NCBI RefSeq assembly: GCF_016612535.1
Contig: NZ_JAENXS010000001.1
Location: 2,691,501 to 2,755,500 of the forward strand
DNA from: Bradyrhizobium diazoefficiens
Lineage (GTDB): Bacteria > Pseudomonadota > Alphaproteobacteria > Rhizobiales > Xanthobacteraceae
Length of the DNA: 64,000 nt
Reading direction: 5' to 3'
The position numbers and the translations under genes are program-made. Positions within the stretch are counted from its first letter, which is position 1, and each line of letters begins with the position of its first letter. Shown in pieces: positions 35,684 through 45,309 of this stretch. The notes under the pieces are model-generated. The model was not told the origin of the DNA. It ran no database searches and was given only the letters and a program-made list of their open reading frames with translations.

Positions 35684-36265
35684 GTGCGCTACAAGTCCGG
35701 ACACAAGGAAGAAGCCCGTGCGCGCATGGTCGCGGCTGCCGGCCGCGGCTTTCGCCGCCAGGGATTTGGCGGCATCGGCGTCGATGGTCTTGCCAAGGAA
35801 GCCGAGGTCACCTCCGGCGCGTTCTACGGCCACTTCTCGTCCAAGGGCGAGGCTTTCGAGGCTGCGCTGGTGACGGGCCTGGAAGAGCTGCGCCAAGGCG
35901 TCGAAGGCCTGCGGGCCGAGCACGGCGTCAAATGGGCCGTGGCCTTCGTCGATTTCTATCTCGGGCAAAAGCGGGTCTGCGAGCTCGGTTCGAGCTGCGC
36001 ACTGCAGAGCCTGACCTCGGAGGTGCAGCGCGCCGATGTCGGGATCAGGACCGTGTTCGAGGCCAAGATCGAAGGGGTGGTGAACGCAGTCGCGGACGGT
36101 TTGCCGGGCCGCATCGCCAAGGAGCGGCGCGCGCGCGCCTGGGCGCTGCTCTCGATCCTGTCCGGCGGCGTCACGATGGCCCGGGCCGTCGCCGACAAGG
36201 ATGTCAGCGCGGCGATCGCCTCCGCGTGCCGCGCGGCTGCGCTGAAAGTCTGTGCCGAGACCTGA
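35684..36265 (+). CDS. TetR/AcrR family transcriptional regulator
   Basis: 193 residues, starting with GTG. N-terminal HTH: ARARMVAAAGRGFRRQGFGGIGVDGLAKEAEVTSGAFYGHFSSKGEAFEAAL, a clear TetR DNA-binding domain. The C-terminal ligand domain resembles the group that controls oxidoreductase or tautomerase-type genes. The VOC gene starts 23 bp downstream and may be cotranscribed. Confidence 0.92.
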   Translation: MRYKSGHKEEARARMVAAAGRGFRRQGFGGIGVDGLAKEAEVTSGAFYGHFSSKGEAFEAALVTGLEELRQGVEGLRAEHGVKWAVAFVDFYLGQKRVCELGSSCALQSLTSEVQRADVGIRTVFEAKIEGVVNAVADGLPGRIAKERRARAWALLSILSGGVTMARAVADKDVSAAIASACRAAALKVCAET

Positions 36266-36288
36266 TTGGCTGGCAGGGAGCGCCGCGG

Positions 36289-36675
36289 ATGCAGATGTCG
36301 AATTATCTCTTCTTCACGACCCAATGTGAGGCGGCGCTCGCCTTCTACACCGCCTGTGGTCTCGGCAAAGTGACCGAGATCAACCGCCATAGCGCCGCCG
36401 GACCGATGCAGGGCAAGGTCCTTCATGCAAAGTTCGAAGGACCGGGTATCCAGTTCTACGCGTCCGACAATGACGATGCCGAGCCGATGCGCGGGTCATC
36501 GCACATTCTGATGATGGACGACACGCAGGCGACGACGGATTTGTTCGCACGTCTCGCCGAAGGCGGCACGATCACCACGCCGCTCGGCATCCAGCCCTGG
36601 CGCGCCTATTACGGCAAGCTCACCGACCGCTTCGGCGTGCAATGGATGCTGAACTGCTTGCTGCCGGACTCGTAG
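36289..36675 (+). CDS. VOC family (PhnB-like) protein
   Basis: 128 residues with the PhnB-type VOC pattern: YLFFTTQCEAALAFYTACGL, the MQGKVLHAKFEG strand, SSHILMMDD and the end WRAYYGKLTDRFGVQWMLNC. Family members bind metals or are degenerate; reaction unknown. Probably in the TetR operon. Confidence 0.85.
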   Translation: MQMSNYLFFTTQCEAALAFYTACGLGKVTEINRHSAAGPMQGKVLHAKFEGPGIQFYASDNDDAEPMRGSSHILMMDDTQATTDLFARLAEGGTITTPLGIQPWRAYYGKLTDRFGVQWMLNCLLPDS

Positions 36676-36700
36676 CGTCGAAAACTGCTCGCCGGCGCCA

Positions 36701-37492
36701 TCAATTTCGTCCCGCCGGCGCCTCCGGCATGATCTGGCGCAGCGGCTCCGGGGAGATCGATATCTGGCCGGTGAACGGACGGTCGTGCGCCGCGATCAGC
36801 AGCACCGAGGTGGCGACCCCAGTCGCGAACAGACCCATCGCGATCGCCGATCCCAGGCGGTTGTCGCAATGGACGAAGCCGATCACCAAGAGCTCGCACA
36901 AGGCCTGAAGATACAGGCACCACCATTTCACTGAATTCACCGAGGCGAGGCTGATGATGATCCGCTGCCGCCGCGCATCCAGTGCCTGCTGTAGAGCGGT
37001 GAGGATCTCGCGCTGCGTGGTCTCCTGCGCCCGACCCTGCGGCGTCATGGTGACGACGAGCTGCAAGGCTTCGGCGAGCGCCGACGGCGTCGCCTTCAGC
37101 GATGCTTCCTGATGCGCCATCTCCGGCCATTCCACCGCGACGGCCTGCCCGACATAGTCACGCACCAGCCCGCGCAACCTGGCTTCCTGATCCGCCGGCA
37201 GGCCGGCGGCGAGCAGCACGGCGCTTCGAAGCGCGCTGGCCTCGCGGCTTACCGCGGCGCCGCCGCGATCGCTGTCGCCCCAGACCTGCGCCGCGGTGAA
37301 GGCGACGAACAGGCCGAAGATGATGCCGAGCACCGGCAGCATGCCCGGCGAGATCGCCTTCAGCGATTTCGCGCGCTCCTCCGTCGCGACCAGCGCAACA
37401 GAGATGAACACCACTGCTGCCAGCAGATAGGTGAAACCGAAGATCACCAGCGCCATCAAGGGCACCGGCAAATTGTGCAGCCAATCGCTCAT
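36701..37492 (-). CDS. membrane protein, DUF4239-like
   Basis: 263 residues with two N-terminal helices (LMALVIFGFTYLLAAVVFISV and MLPVLGIIFGLFVAFTAAQVW), a soluble helical middle and two C-terminal helices (LQALCELLVIGFVHCD, AMGLFATGVATSVLLIAAHD). The VWGDSDRGGAAVSREASALRS stretch is the family hallmark. Function unknown. Confidence 0.78.
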   Translation of the reverse strand: MSDWLHNLPVPLMALVIFGFTYLLAAVVFISVALVATEERAKSLKAISPGMLPVLGIIFGLFVAFTAAQVWGDSDRGGAAVSREASALRSAVLLAAGLPADQEARLRGLVRDYVGQAVAVEWPEMAHQEASLKATPSALAEALQLVVTMTPQGRAQETTQREILTALQQALDARRQRIIISLASVNSVKWWCLYLQALCELLVIGFVHCDNRLGSAIAMGLFATGVATSVLLIAAHDRPFTGQISISPEPLRQIMPEAPAGRN

Positions 37493-37518
37493 CTGTTCCT
37501 GTTATGTGATTCGTGAGC

Positions 37519-38295
37519 CTAAAGCAGCCGCATCCCGCGCAGGCTGGCATGACCGTTTCTGCCGACGATGATGTGATCGTGCACCGAGATGCCGAGCGGC
37601 TTGGCGATGTCGATCATCGCCTTGGTCATCTGGATGTCGGCTTGCGAGGGCGAGGGATCGCCCGAGGGATGGTTGTGCACGAGGATGAGGGCGGTCGCCG
37701 ACAGCTCCAGCGCGCGCTTGATCACCTCGCGCGGATAGACCGGCGTGTGGTCGACGGTGCCGGTCTGCTGCACCTCGTCGGCGATGAGTTGGTTGCGCTT
37801 GTCCAGAAACAGCAGGCGAAACTGCTCCTTGTCGGCAAAGGCCATGCTGGTGCGGCAATAGTCGATGACCTCGTTCCAGGACGACAGCGCGTTGCGGCTG
37901 TTGACCTCGCCCTTGGCGACGCGGCGCGCCGCCGCCGCGATCAGCTTGAGCTGGTTGATCGCGGGCTCGCCGACGCCGTCGACCTCGCGAAGCCGCGCCA
38001 CCGGAGCGTGGACGACCTCGGCGAACGAGCCGAAAATCTTGATCAGCGCTTTGGCAAGCGGTTTCGTGTCGCGCCGCGGCAGCGCCGGAAACAGCGCCAT
38101 CTCCAACAGCTCGTAGTCGCTGAGTGCGTCCGCGCCCGCGCTGTAGAAGCGCTCGCGCAGCCGCTCGCGATGGCCGAGATAATGCGGCGGCTCTGACGGC
38201 TCAGGCTTGCTGGACGGGTCGTCGGTCTTGGTTCTGATCTTGGCTGGCATCGCGCGCACAGCATCGCCGCCGAGCGCCGGCTTTGCAACCGTCAA
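37519..38295 (-). CDS. radC: RadC family JAMM-domain protein
   Basis: 258 residues with an N-terminal helix-hairpin-helix UPF0758 part ([27 protein letters not shown]) and a C-terminal JAB domain with metal site [18 protein letters not shown]. Role in DNA repair is doubtful; family members are linked to DNA processing. In related rhizobia radC follows map; here the map-radC neighbourhood has been split by the insertions at 38.3-42.8 kb (inference). An internal ATG at 38250 is an alternative start. Confidence 0.92.
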   Translation of the reverse strand: MTVAKPALGGDAVRAMPAKIRTKTDDPSSKPEPSEPPHYLGHRERLRERFYSAGADALSDYELLEMALFPALPRRDTKPLAKALIKIFGSFAEVVHAPVARLREVDGVGEPAINQLKLIAAAARRVAKGEVNSRNALSSWNEVIDYCRTSMAFADKEQFRLLFLDKRNQLIADEVQQTGTVDHTPVYPREVIKRALELSATALILVHNHPSGDPSPSQADIQMTKAMIDIAKPLGISVHDHIIVGRNGHASLRGMRLL

Positions 38296-38308
38296 TTGAG
38301 GCGGCGGA

Positions 38309-39145
38309 TCAACGGGTCGATTTCAACCCCGGCACCAGCGCGGCGAGCCGATCCTTGATCGGATGGCCGAACATCGGCCCGGCCATACCTCCGGGCGGCG
38401 GACCACCGCGCATGCCCGGTGGCGGTGGCCCCGCGCGTCCGACGGTGGCATCGGCGCGGCGGTCGACACCAAGTGTCAGCGTCGCGACGTAGCGGTCGCG
38501 CTCCTCCTTCACCGCGCAGAAGGCGCGATGTTCGGGATCGCTACGTTCGATGACGTGGTCGTTGGCGTTGATCACCATGCGCTGCCGCGCGCGGTCGCCG
38601 TAGTCGGGGACGTTGGTGTAGATGAACTCGTTCAGCGCATCCGGCAGGAAGGTCTGCCCGGTCAGCACCGTGCGGTCGCCGAGAAACACCTTGAAATGGA
38701 CATGCGTGGTGCGGCCGTCATACCAGCCGGGATAGATGGTGTCGAAGCCGACCCAGCCGGCGCCGTCGGTCGTTTGCGTGCCACGCAGGAACGTCTTGCC
38801 GGTCGCATCGACGTTGTGGTCGTCGCTCTGGCCGGGAAAGGCCGAATAGAGCCCCTTGGCATCGCAATGCCAGATGTCGACCCGCGCGTCAGGGATCGCC
38901 GTGCACGATCCGGCCTCGATCACGCGCAATCGCAATGTCAGCGGCACGCCGGGCTTGCCCTCGGCGATGTCAGATCGCACCAGCTTCGGATCGGAATAGA
39001 ACGGCCCTTCCTCCGCCTGCGGCGTCAGGATGCAGGCGGGCTCGGCGTCCGCCGCAACGGACGCGGCCGCCGCGCGGCCCGGTAGCAGGCCCGCGGCGCT
39101 GGCCGACATGAATCCGAGAAAGCCACGGCGCGTCGATGCGCTCAC
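38309..39145 (-). CDS. Tat-exported intradiol ring-cleavage dioxygenase
   Basis: 278 residues. Tat signal [19 protein letters not shown], then the intradiol fold with [15 protein letters not shown] and [16 protein letters not shown], supplying Tyr and His ligands of Fe(III). The C-terminus is an unusual Pro/Gly-rich tail ([17 protein letters not shown]). Exported intradiol-like proteins occur in many soil bacteria, but their substrates are unclear; it need not act on catechol. Confidence 0.87.
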   Translation of the reverse strand: MSASTRRGFLGFMSASAAGLLPGRAAAASVAADAEPACILTPQAEEGPFYSDPKLVRSDIAEGKPGVPLTLRLRVIEAGSCTAIPDARVDIWHCDAKGLYSAFPGQSDDHNVDATGKTFLRGTQTTDGAGWVGFDTIYPGWYDGRTTHVHFKVFLGDRTVLTGQTFLPDALNEFIYTNVPDYGDRARQRMVINANDHVIERSDPEHRAFCAVKEERDRYVATLTLGVDRRADATVGRAGPPPPGMRGGPPPGGMAGPMFGHPIKDRLAALVPGLKSTR

Positions 39146-39225
39146 TTCGTCTCTCCTGTCTCGTTTGACGTGAGATCGTCATCGGCAAGCAGGATGGCAA
39201 GATCAGGCCGCGAAGGTGACGACAA

Positions 39226-39345
39226 TCAGCCGACCTGTTTCTCGCCGTGTCGCGGCGGCAGCGGCACGGCGACGGCAATGCCCCCGACGACGATGAGCGT
39301 CATTCCCACGAGTGTTGACCAGGTAAAATCCTCGCCGAGCAGCTC
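39226..39345 (-). pseudogene. C-terminal scrap of an EamA/DMT family transporter
   Basis: Read on the minus strand it gives LLGEDFTWSTLVGMTLIVVG and on to a stop, the last helix and tail of drug/metabolite transporters. Only about 38 residues remain; the sequence then changes abruptly to the HTH scrap on the other strand. Evidence of a deletion or recombination junction near 39345. Confidence 0.72.
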
Positions 39346-39510
39346 GCGGCAACCCGGCGTGTGCAGGAGGCCAAGCGCCTGATCGACGGGACCGATATGA
39401 CCTTGGCGGAGATCGCCTTCGCCGCCGGGTTTGGCAGTGTTCGCCGCTTCAATGACGCTGTCGCCGCGACCTACAAGCGGCCGCCGTCGTCATTCCGCCG
39501 CAAGCGATAG
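39346..39510 (+). pseudogene. C-terminal scrap of an Ada/AraC-type HTH protein
   Basis: The plus strand reads AATRRVQEAKRLIDGTDMTL followed by AEIAFAAGFGSVRRFNDAVA and a stop TAG at 39508. That is the second HTH of AraC-type proteins, as found in Ada or the AlkA-fused regulators. The N-terminal three quarters are missing. It abuts the EamA scrap head to head. Confidence 0.75.
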
Positions 39511-39543
39511 GTGGCGATGGCAGGAAAGGAAATTCAGTTCGCA

Positions 39544-39900
39544 ATCACCCGATCTGCTTCTCGCCGTGCCGCTCCGATAGCGTAAAAATCTCGACGCCCG
39601 TCGCCGTGACGCCGACGGAATGCTCGAACTGTGCCGACAGCGAGCGGTCGCGGGTGACCGCGGTCCAGCCGTCGGAAAGGATCTTCACATGCGGCTTGCC
39701 GAGATTGATCATCGGCTCGATGGTGAAGAACATGCCGGGCTTGAGCTGCACGCCTTCGCCGGGACGGCCGATATGGATGATGTTCGGCTCGTCGTGGAAC
39801 ATGCGGCCCAAGCCATGGCCGCAGAAATCGCGCACCACGCTCATGCCCTGCGGCTCGACGAAACTCTGGATGGCGTGGCCGATGTCGCCGGTGGTGGCGC
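39544..39900 (-). pseudogene. map: displaced 3' end of map (357 bp duplicate)
   Basis: Matches 42814-43170 base for base except eight transitions, with no indel. It begins one base outside the map stop codon and ends inside codons for KPGATTGD. The encoded 118 or so C-terminal residues are identical to those of the intact gene, so all eight changes are silent. It is out of context (no start) and cannot be a working aminopeptidase. Confidence 0.92.
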
Positions 39901-40118
39901 ACGATGAGCATCGGCATGAGCTTCGCCATGCGCGCGGCCTTTCTCGGTCGCAAAAATATTTATACAGCCAGAGAATGTAGCGCCAGCTAACGTCGCGGAC
40001 GTCAAACGCCGCCATTTGAGGCCGCTGGAAAACTTTCACGGAAAAGATTGCGCATAATTCCCGTTGTAGTTGCCAGTCGATCAGACTTGAAGGATCGTGC
40101 GGTCGGGGAGGGCTTCCA
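39901..40118. other. upstream region of the nuclease/pore-former pair
   Basis: 218 bp, more AT-rich than the neighbourhood (AAAAATATTTATACAG near 39952). It holds the presumed promoter of the two-gene cassette, but I cannot assign -35 and -10 boxes with confidence. No integrase or tRNA is present. Confidence 0.5.
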
Positions 40119-41045
40119 ATGATCATCTACGCCTGGAATTCGGAAGGGGCCAAGTACGAGACTTTCCCGCACTTCCTGTCGGACAACGCAAATTATCCAC
40201 GGCACCGCAACGGTGTCGACGAGAGGTTCGCGCTGATGTTGACGGAGGCGGGCTGGGCGCCTTGGATCCCCAATGGCGATGTGACTATGAACTCTGGCTA
40301 TCTCTATGACCCTGGACAAAGCAACCAGGATTTCGGCCGAAACCCGCAAAGCGAGAGCGTGCTCAACGGTAGGCTGAGAACCTTTCTGGATAGAAAGCCC
40401 GACAACGCCACTTTCAGCAAGGCCGCATGGTGGCCCTGGGTCGCTAACGTCAGGAGCAACACCAATAGCCGCTGCTCCGCGGCACTGATCACCAATCTGA
40501 ATTGCAGCAGCAGCAGCATCGCTTTTGGCGAGGGCCGCGAAGACACAAAGCGCAACTTTTGCGTTCATGACTTCAACTTAACGGGCAAGAACGGCCTGAG
40601 AACAATACAAGTCGTTTCGGTTCACCAGACAGCGAATAGCAAGGTTGCGCTCGAGGATTTTTCAGATCTCATCAAATGGGTTGGCGAGAGTGTCCGTGCA
40701 GACAACAACAGGACCGTCCTGGCAGCCGGCGACATGAACATCGACCTGCTCGATTCCGGTGCCCGACAAGAGGTTAAGACCCTGCTCCCCAAGCTCGGAA
40801 CAGACAAATGGGGGCTTTGCGATCTAGGCGTAGGTGTGGCAACCCATCAGAGCGGCAAGCAATTGGATTGGGGATTTTGGTGCGATCCGCACAATATCGG
40901 GCACGGCTGGACGGCGAGCAAACGTGCGGGCTACTTGGGTGACCAAGCACGTCCTGCCCACATCGAAAAGCAGGCAGAGTGGACGTTCAATCGATCCGAC
41001 CACGCCGTGATCGAATACCAGTTCGACGAGTCACTGCTGCGATGA
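40119..41045 (+). CDS. CdtB/DNase I-like nuclease (EEP superfamily), leaderless
   Basis: 308 residues. The endonuclease/exonuclease/phosphatase active site can be traced completely: Asn7 in AWNSEG, Glu43 in LTEAG, His169 in VVSVHQ, Asp205 and Asn207 in AAGDMNID, Asp250 in QSGKQLDWG, Asp294 and His295 in RSDHAVIEY. The WNxxG start, TEAG and the QSGxxLD stretch resemble cytolethal distending toxin subunit B more than sphingomyelinases or exonuclease III. No signal peptide. The MACPF-GON gene follows after 54 bp. A toxin nuclease is inferred; a phosphatase of the same fold cannot be ruled out. Confidence 0.8.
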   Translation: MIIYAWNSEGAKYETFPHFLSDNANYPRHRNGVDERFALMLTEAGWAPWIPNGDVTMNSGYLYDPGQSNQDFGRNPQSESVLNGRLRTFLDRKPDNATFSKAAWWPWVANVRSNTNSRCSAALITNLNCSSSSIAFGEGREDTKRNFCVHDFNLTGKNGLRTIQVVSVHQTANSKVALEDFSDLIKWVGESVRADNNRTVLAAGDMNIDLLDSGARQEVKTLLPKLGTDKWGLCDLGVGVATHQSGKQLDWGFWCDPHNIGHGWTASKRAGYLGDQARPAHIEKQAEWTFNRSDHAVIEYQFDESLLR

Positions 41046-41100
41046 CCCAACCGGCCGCGGCGAATCTTTCAGGCATCAGTTTACAAAGGAAAACAATACA

Positions 41101-42776
41101 TGATGATCGTCTTGCCGGGCATGGCGGATACCGATATCGGCCGAGGAATTGATTTTTTCAACGCTGACTTGGCCGGTACGCCCTTCGACCCCGCTACGAT
41201 ACCGAATGTGGCTGTTCAGGCCGTGCCTGGGTCTACGACGCGCTTCTTCTCGAAACTTGTCGAGGACTCCAGCGATATCGCGAAAACGCTGGAAGTCTCG
41301 GCTCAGGCGAGCTTCGGCGTCGGGGCGTTTTCAGGCCGCGTCTCGGCGGACTATTCGCGAACGATCAGCGCCAACTCCTACAGCCTTTTCATGGTCGGCA
41401 TGGTCGATGTCGAACTCACGCGAACGGGCTATCTGGCAGGCGAGCTCGCCCGGCTACGTCTCGCTCCCGAGATACTCACTTGGTTCAAGCTGCCCTCGGA
41501 TCTAAAGCGCTTCCGACAGGCCTACGGCGATCAGTTCGTCACAGGTAGTGTCAAGGGGGGCACCCTCAACTTCATCGTCGAGATCGAAACGCACAGCCTC
41601 GACGACAAGGCCAAGCTGACGGCCGAGGCCTCGGCCAGCGGCGCCACATGGTCTGCCCAGGCCAGTTTCAAGGCGACCTTGAACACCTTGCAAAAATCCC
41701 GCCGCGTCACGGCCCATATCTACCAAGCGGGGGGCGACTGGAAGTTCGATCAGATCGATGCGGACACCCTCTTCAAGGCCTTGCTCGATTTCCCGGCTCA
41801 GATCGCGAAATCCCCGGTGACACGCGCCTTGGAAGTACAGAGCTATGACGGGATCCAAAACTGGCCGGCAGCCGTCGACAATTATCCGTCGTTATCCGCA
41901 GCAGGATCGACCCTTACGGCCTTCCAGGGTTGGCGTGAGAAGTACGATGCGCTGTTGAACGATGTCGACTACGTGCGAGCGAACCTCGTCGCTTTCGAGC
42001 GAGCCGATAGCGTCGACCTCGCGGATCTGCGCTCGGAGATTGAGCAGGAGGCCGCCAAGCTGGACCAGGGCTTTATGGATCTCGTCAGCGACCCGATCAA
42101 CAGCCTGAACCTGAAGCCGGCAAACGTGGCGCGTGACCCAGACGACTTCCGAGCCCGCTTGCCGCATTGGCGCGAAGGGCTTCCCTCCTGCGCCAAGGAC
42201 ATCCTGGCGGCCAACGCTTCGGCGCCGGATGGCGAATACGATCTCTGGCTCGGTGGCGACCGCACGAAGCGAGTCAAGCTCTACTGCCGGATGGCCGACA
42301 CGCCGCGGGAGTATTTAACCCTCCAGCAGCCCAACACCTCCATGCTGAGGGGGGACAATGTCGGCGGCGACTATCCCGGCTATACAGGCACGGACGTGGT
42401 CACGCGGTGGGAGCGTATTCGGATTGATCCACATACACTCGAAGTCGATATCAAGGACTTTTTCGGGTCGACTAGTACTGGCGGGCCCACGGCGCACTAC
42501 ACCGAGATTGCTTTCGGTTCGGCGAGCCAATGCGGGGGTGATGCGGCCGATTTCGCCTACGCCAATGTCGATATTACCGGCACGCCCTTCGTCTTTCACC
42601 CCTCGATGAGTTTCGGCGTCCTTAACTCCTACAATGACACAGGGCATATGATGGCTCCCGCCACCGGCCAGACCGCGGCTTATGCTGCGAGAGGTAGATG
42701 CAGCGGCTGGGGGCCTGCCGTTGGCGGGGTGAATCGGTTGATCCTCAAGTACGACGGTCCAAGCCGAGCCACGTAG
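41101..42776 (+). CDS. MACPF-like pore-forming protein with C-terminal GON-like domain
   Basis: 558 residues if the ATG at 41101 is used (ATG at 41104 also possible); AAAGGA lies upstream. Residues about 30-260 look like a MACPF domain: the signature Y-G-x-x-F-x6-G-G occurs as AYGDQFVTGSVKGG (Tyr142 to Gly154), with beta-rich flanks that could become membrane hairpins. Residues about 360-555 match the GON-domain pattern: SCAKDIL, APDGEYDLWLGGD, VKLYCRM, REYLTL, RWERIRIDPHTLEVDIKDF, GSASQCGG, VDITGTPFVFH. No signal peptide. Paired with the CdtB-like gene and bracketed by map repeats. Confidence 0.72.
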
Positions 42777-42813
42777 TTCTCGACCGAAAACCGTACATTG
42801 ACCCGGGATACAG

Positions 42814-43170
42814 ATCACCCGATCTGCTTCTCGCCGTGCCGCTCCGACAGCGTGAAGATCTCGACGCCCGTCGCCGTGACGCCGACGGAATGCTCGAACT
42901 GCGCCGACAGTGAGCGGTCGCGGGTGACCGCGGTCCAGCCGTCGGAGAGGATCTTCACGTGCGGCTTGCCGAGATTGATCATCGGCTCGATGGTGAAGAA
43001 CATGCCGGGCTTGAGCTGCACGCCTTCTCCGGGACGGCCGATATGGATGATGTTCGGCTCGTCGTGGAACATGCGGCCCAAGCCATGGCCGCAGAAATCG
43101 CGCACCACGCTCATGCCCTGCGGCTCGACGAAACTCTGGATGGCGTGGCCGATGTCGCCGGTGGTGGCGC
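42814..43170 (-). repeat. right direct repeat bounding the cargo (3' end of map)
   Basis: 357 bp, 349 identical to 39544-39900, same orientation. Together the repeats enclose 39901-42813 (about 2.9 kb). The outer limit is one base beyond the map stop codon in both copies. Confidence 0.92.
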
Positions 43171-43633
43171 CGGGCTTCACGGCGGCGATGCCGCGCATCA
43201 TCGCTTCATACGTCACTTCGATCAGCCGCTCCGCCTTGCGCGCGATCGGGCCGACCGCATACATCCGGCTGGAATCGCCGTACCAGCCGTCGACGATGAA
43301 GGTGACGTCGATATTGACGATGTCGCCTTCCTTGAGCGGACGATCGCCGGGCATGCCGTGGCAGACCACGTGGTTGAGCGAGGTGCAGGTCGAGTAGCGG
43401 TAGCCGCGATACATCAGCGTCGCCGGATAGGCATTATGGCTGAAGGCGAACTCGCGGACGAACTCGTCGATGCGCTCGGTCGGCACGCCAGGGCCGACGA
43501 TGTCGGTGAGCTCGTCGAGGCACTTCGCCACCAGCGCGCCCGCCTTGCGCATTCCGACAAAGGCGCTCGGGCCATGCAGCTTGATCTGTCCGGTCTTGCG
43601 CAGGGAGGTATCGGTAGCTTCGACGTAGCTCAT
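42815..43633 (-). CDS. map: methionine aminopeptidase, type I
   Basis: 272 residues. All metal ligands are present: Asp in NIDVTFIVDGWYGDSSRM (two), His in FCGHGLGRMFH, Glu in FTIEPM and Glu in AQFEHS; also CHGMPG. It removes the initiator Met and is usually essential. Its last 357 bp are duplicated at 39544-39900 on the far side of the nuclease/pore-former pair, so this intact gene probably has a 3' end brought by the cargo. Confidence 0.97.
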   Translation of the reverse strand: MSYVEATDTSLRKTGQIKLHGPSAFVGMRKAGALVAKCLDELTDIVGPGVPTERIDEFVREFAFSHNAYPATLMYRGYRYSTCTSLNHVVCHGMPGDRPLKEGDIVNIDVTFIVDGWYGDSSRMYAVGPIARKAERLIEVTYEAMMRGIAAVKPGATTGDIGHAIQSFVEPQGMSVVRDFCGHGLGRMFHDEPNIIHIGRPGEGVQLKPGMFFTIEPMINLGKPHVKILSDGWTAVTRDRSLSAQFEHSVGVTATGVEIFTLSERHGEKQIG

Positions 43634-43749
43634 GCGGGTGGCGTCTTTGCGGCTCGATGTCGGTGGAAGGGCTTGATTTCAGGCCCTAATCTAATGATCG
43701 CGGACTTTCTTGCAAGTTAAGGGTACCTACCTTGCACCGCGAAAGCGGC

Positions 43750-45060
43750 CTAATTCGGGACTTCTACGGTGGTTTCGACCGGCAGCGCACCGCCGCGGAC
43801 GCGGATTTCGCGAACGGGGTAGGGAACCCGGATGCCCTCGCGCTTGAAGGCGTCCCACAGCGCCAGCATCACGTCGCTCTTGACGTTGTCCATGCCGTCG
43901 GGGTCCGCGATCCAGAAGGTCAGCGAGAACTTCATGCCGGCCTCGGCGAACTCGGTCAAAATGCTGTTCGGCGGCTTGCCCTTCTGCGCGCGGGGATGGC
44001 CGGACGCGGTCTCGATGGCGAGCTTGCAGACCAGCCTTGGATCAGCGTCGTAATTGGTGCCGAAGGCGATCTTCACCAGCGTGTTCTTGTCGGTGTAAGT
44101 CCAGTTGACGACCTTCTGCGTCACCAGGTCTTCGTTCGGCACCAGGAATTCGCGGCCGTCACCGGCGGCGACGGAAATATATCGCGTCTTCATCGCGCTG
44201 ATGCGGCCGGTATTGTCGCCGATGGTGACGAGATCGCCCGGCTTCACCGATTTGTCGGCGAGCAGGATGATGCCGGAGATGAAGTTGGCGACGATCTTCT
44301 GCAGGCCGATACCGATACCGACGCCGACCGCGCCGGAGAACACCGCGAGCGCCGAGAGGTCGATGCCGACCGTGCCGAGCGCGATCACGATCGCGACCGC
44401 AAGCAGCCCGATGCGGATGATCTTGACCAGCAGCACCTGGATCGATGGCGTCAGGTCGGTCGCCGAGTTGATCTTGCTCTCGGCGAAATTGCTGGCGATG
44501 TTGGTGAGCCACAGCGCAATGATCAAGAGCGCGCCGGCCTTGAGCACCAGCAGCGGCGTCAGCCGCAACCCGCCGAGCACAATCGCGTAGGAGTCGAGCA
44601 GGTCGACGCTGGTATCGAGCTGGCCGAGGATCGACAGCGCGGCGACAAACCACGCCGTGATCGATACTAGCTTGACGATGAAGGCGTTGCGCAGCACCGA
44701 GGTCACGAGCCTGATCGCGAGCCAAGCCAGGCCCAGCTTGGCGGCGACCATCAGGAGATAGCTGCGGCTCGGCCAAGTTGCGTGATACATCGCCACGCGG
44801 GAGATGATCACGAGCAGGGTGAACACCGCGGCCGAGGCGCTGGAGACCATCACGCGGGCGAAGTGCCGGAGCGGCAGCGGCCAGCGCATGGCCAGCGAGC
44901 TCATGTCGACGCGGTTGCGGATGGCGGCTTCCGCCGCATAGGCAATCCCGGCCGCCGCCAGAATGAGGCCGAACTGCAGGTAGAACCAGGGCGAGGAGAT
45001 TTCCGCCCCGACGCTGCGCGCGGTGGTCTGCACGAACTCCATGAAGTCTTTGATGTCCAT
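43750..45060 (-). CDS. MscS family mechanosensitive ion channel
   Basis: 436 residues from the ATG at 45060 (longer readings run through sequence without hydrophobic character). Several N-terminal helices, then the pore helix FSGAVGVGIGIGLQKIVANFISGIILLADKS with the Gly/Ala packing of MscS, and the cytoplasmic domain (KPGDLVTIGDNTGRI, EFLVPNEDLVTQKVVNW). It relieves turgor on osmotic downshock. Confidence 0.93.
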   Translation of the reverse strand: MDIKDFMEFVQTTARSVGAEISSPWFYLQFGLILAAAGIAYAAEAAIRNRVDMSSLAMRWPLPLRHFARVMVSSASAAVFTLLVIISRVAMYHATWPSRSYLLMVAAKLGLAWLAIRLVTSVLRNAFIVKLVSITAWFVAALSILGQLDTSVDLLDSYAIVLGGLRLTPLLVLKAGALLIIALWLTNIASNFAESKINSATDLTPSIQVLLVKIIRIGLLAVAIVIALGTVGIDLSALAVFSGAVGVGIGIGLQKIVANFISGIILLADKSVKPGDLVTIGDNTGRISAMKTRYISVAAGDGREFLVPNEDLVTQKVVNWTYTDKNTLVKIAFGTNYDADPRLVCKLAIETASGHPRAQKGKPPNSILTEFAEAGMKFSLTFWIADPDGMDNVKSDVMLALWDAFKREGIRVPYPVREIRVRGGALPVETTVEVPN

Positions 45061-45309
45061 CGGGCAAGTCTCGTTGGGCAAATCTCGTCGGGAGCGGGCA
45101 GGAGGGTTTGATTCGAGAGCGCCGCAGAATCCCACAAAGGCCGCGGCCGGACCATCGATACACTGCGAAGTGAAGCGCGTTAAGGCCGCAAAATACCGGC
45201 AGATTGCCGCGAGCGGGCGAAAATGGGTTGGCGCGCCGGTGCTGCGACGATAAGGATGCTGGAATACATGTTTTGAGATGGGCAAATCCGTCGATCGCGG
45301 CACACTTCA

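Noticed and set aside
39545..40126. 193-codon reading of the displaced map fragment as a functional gene
   Set aside because: The first 75 codons come from the cargo upstream region with no homology to map, and the N-terminal metal ligands are missing.
31084..42776. Prophage remnant including the lysozyme-like gene and the nuclease/pore-former pair
   Set aside because: No integrase, terminase, capsid, tail or phage regulator genes are present; the genes between are ordinary.
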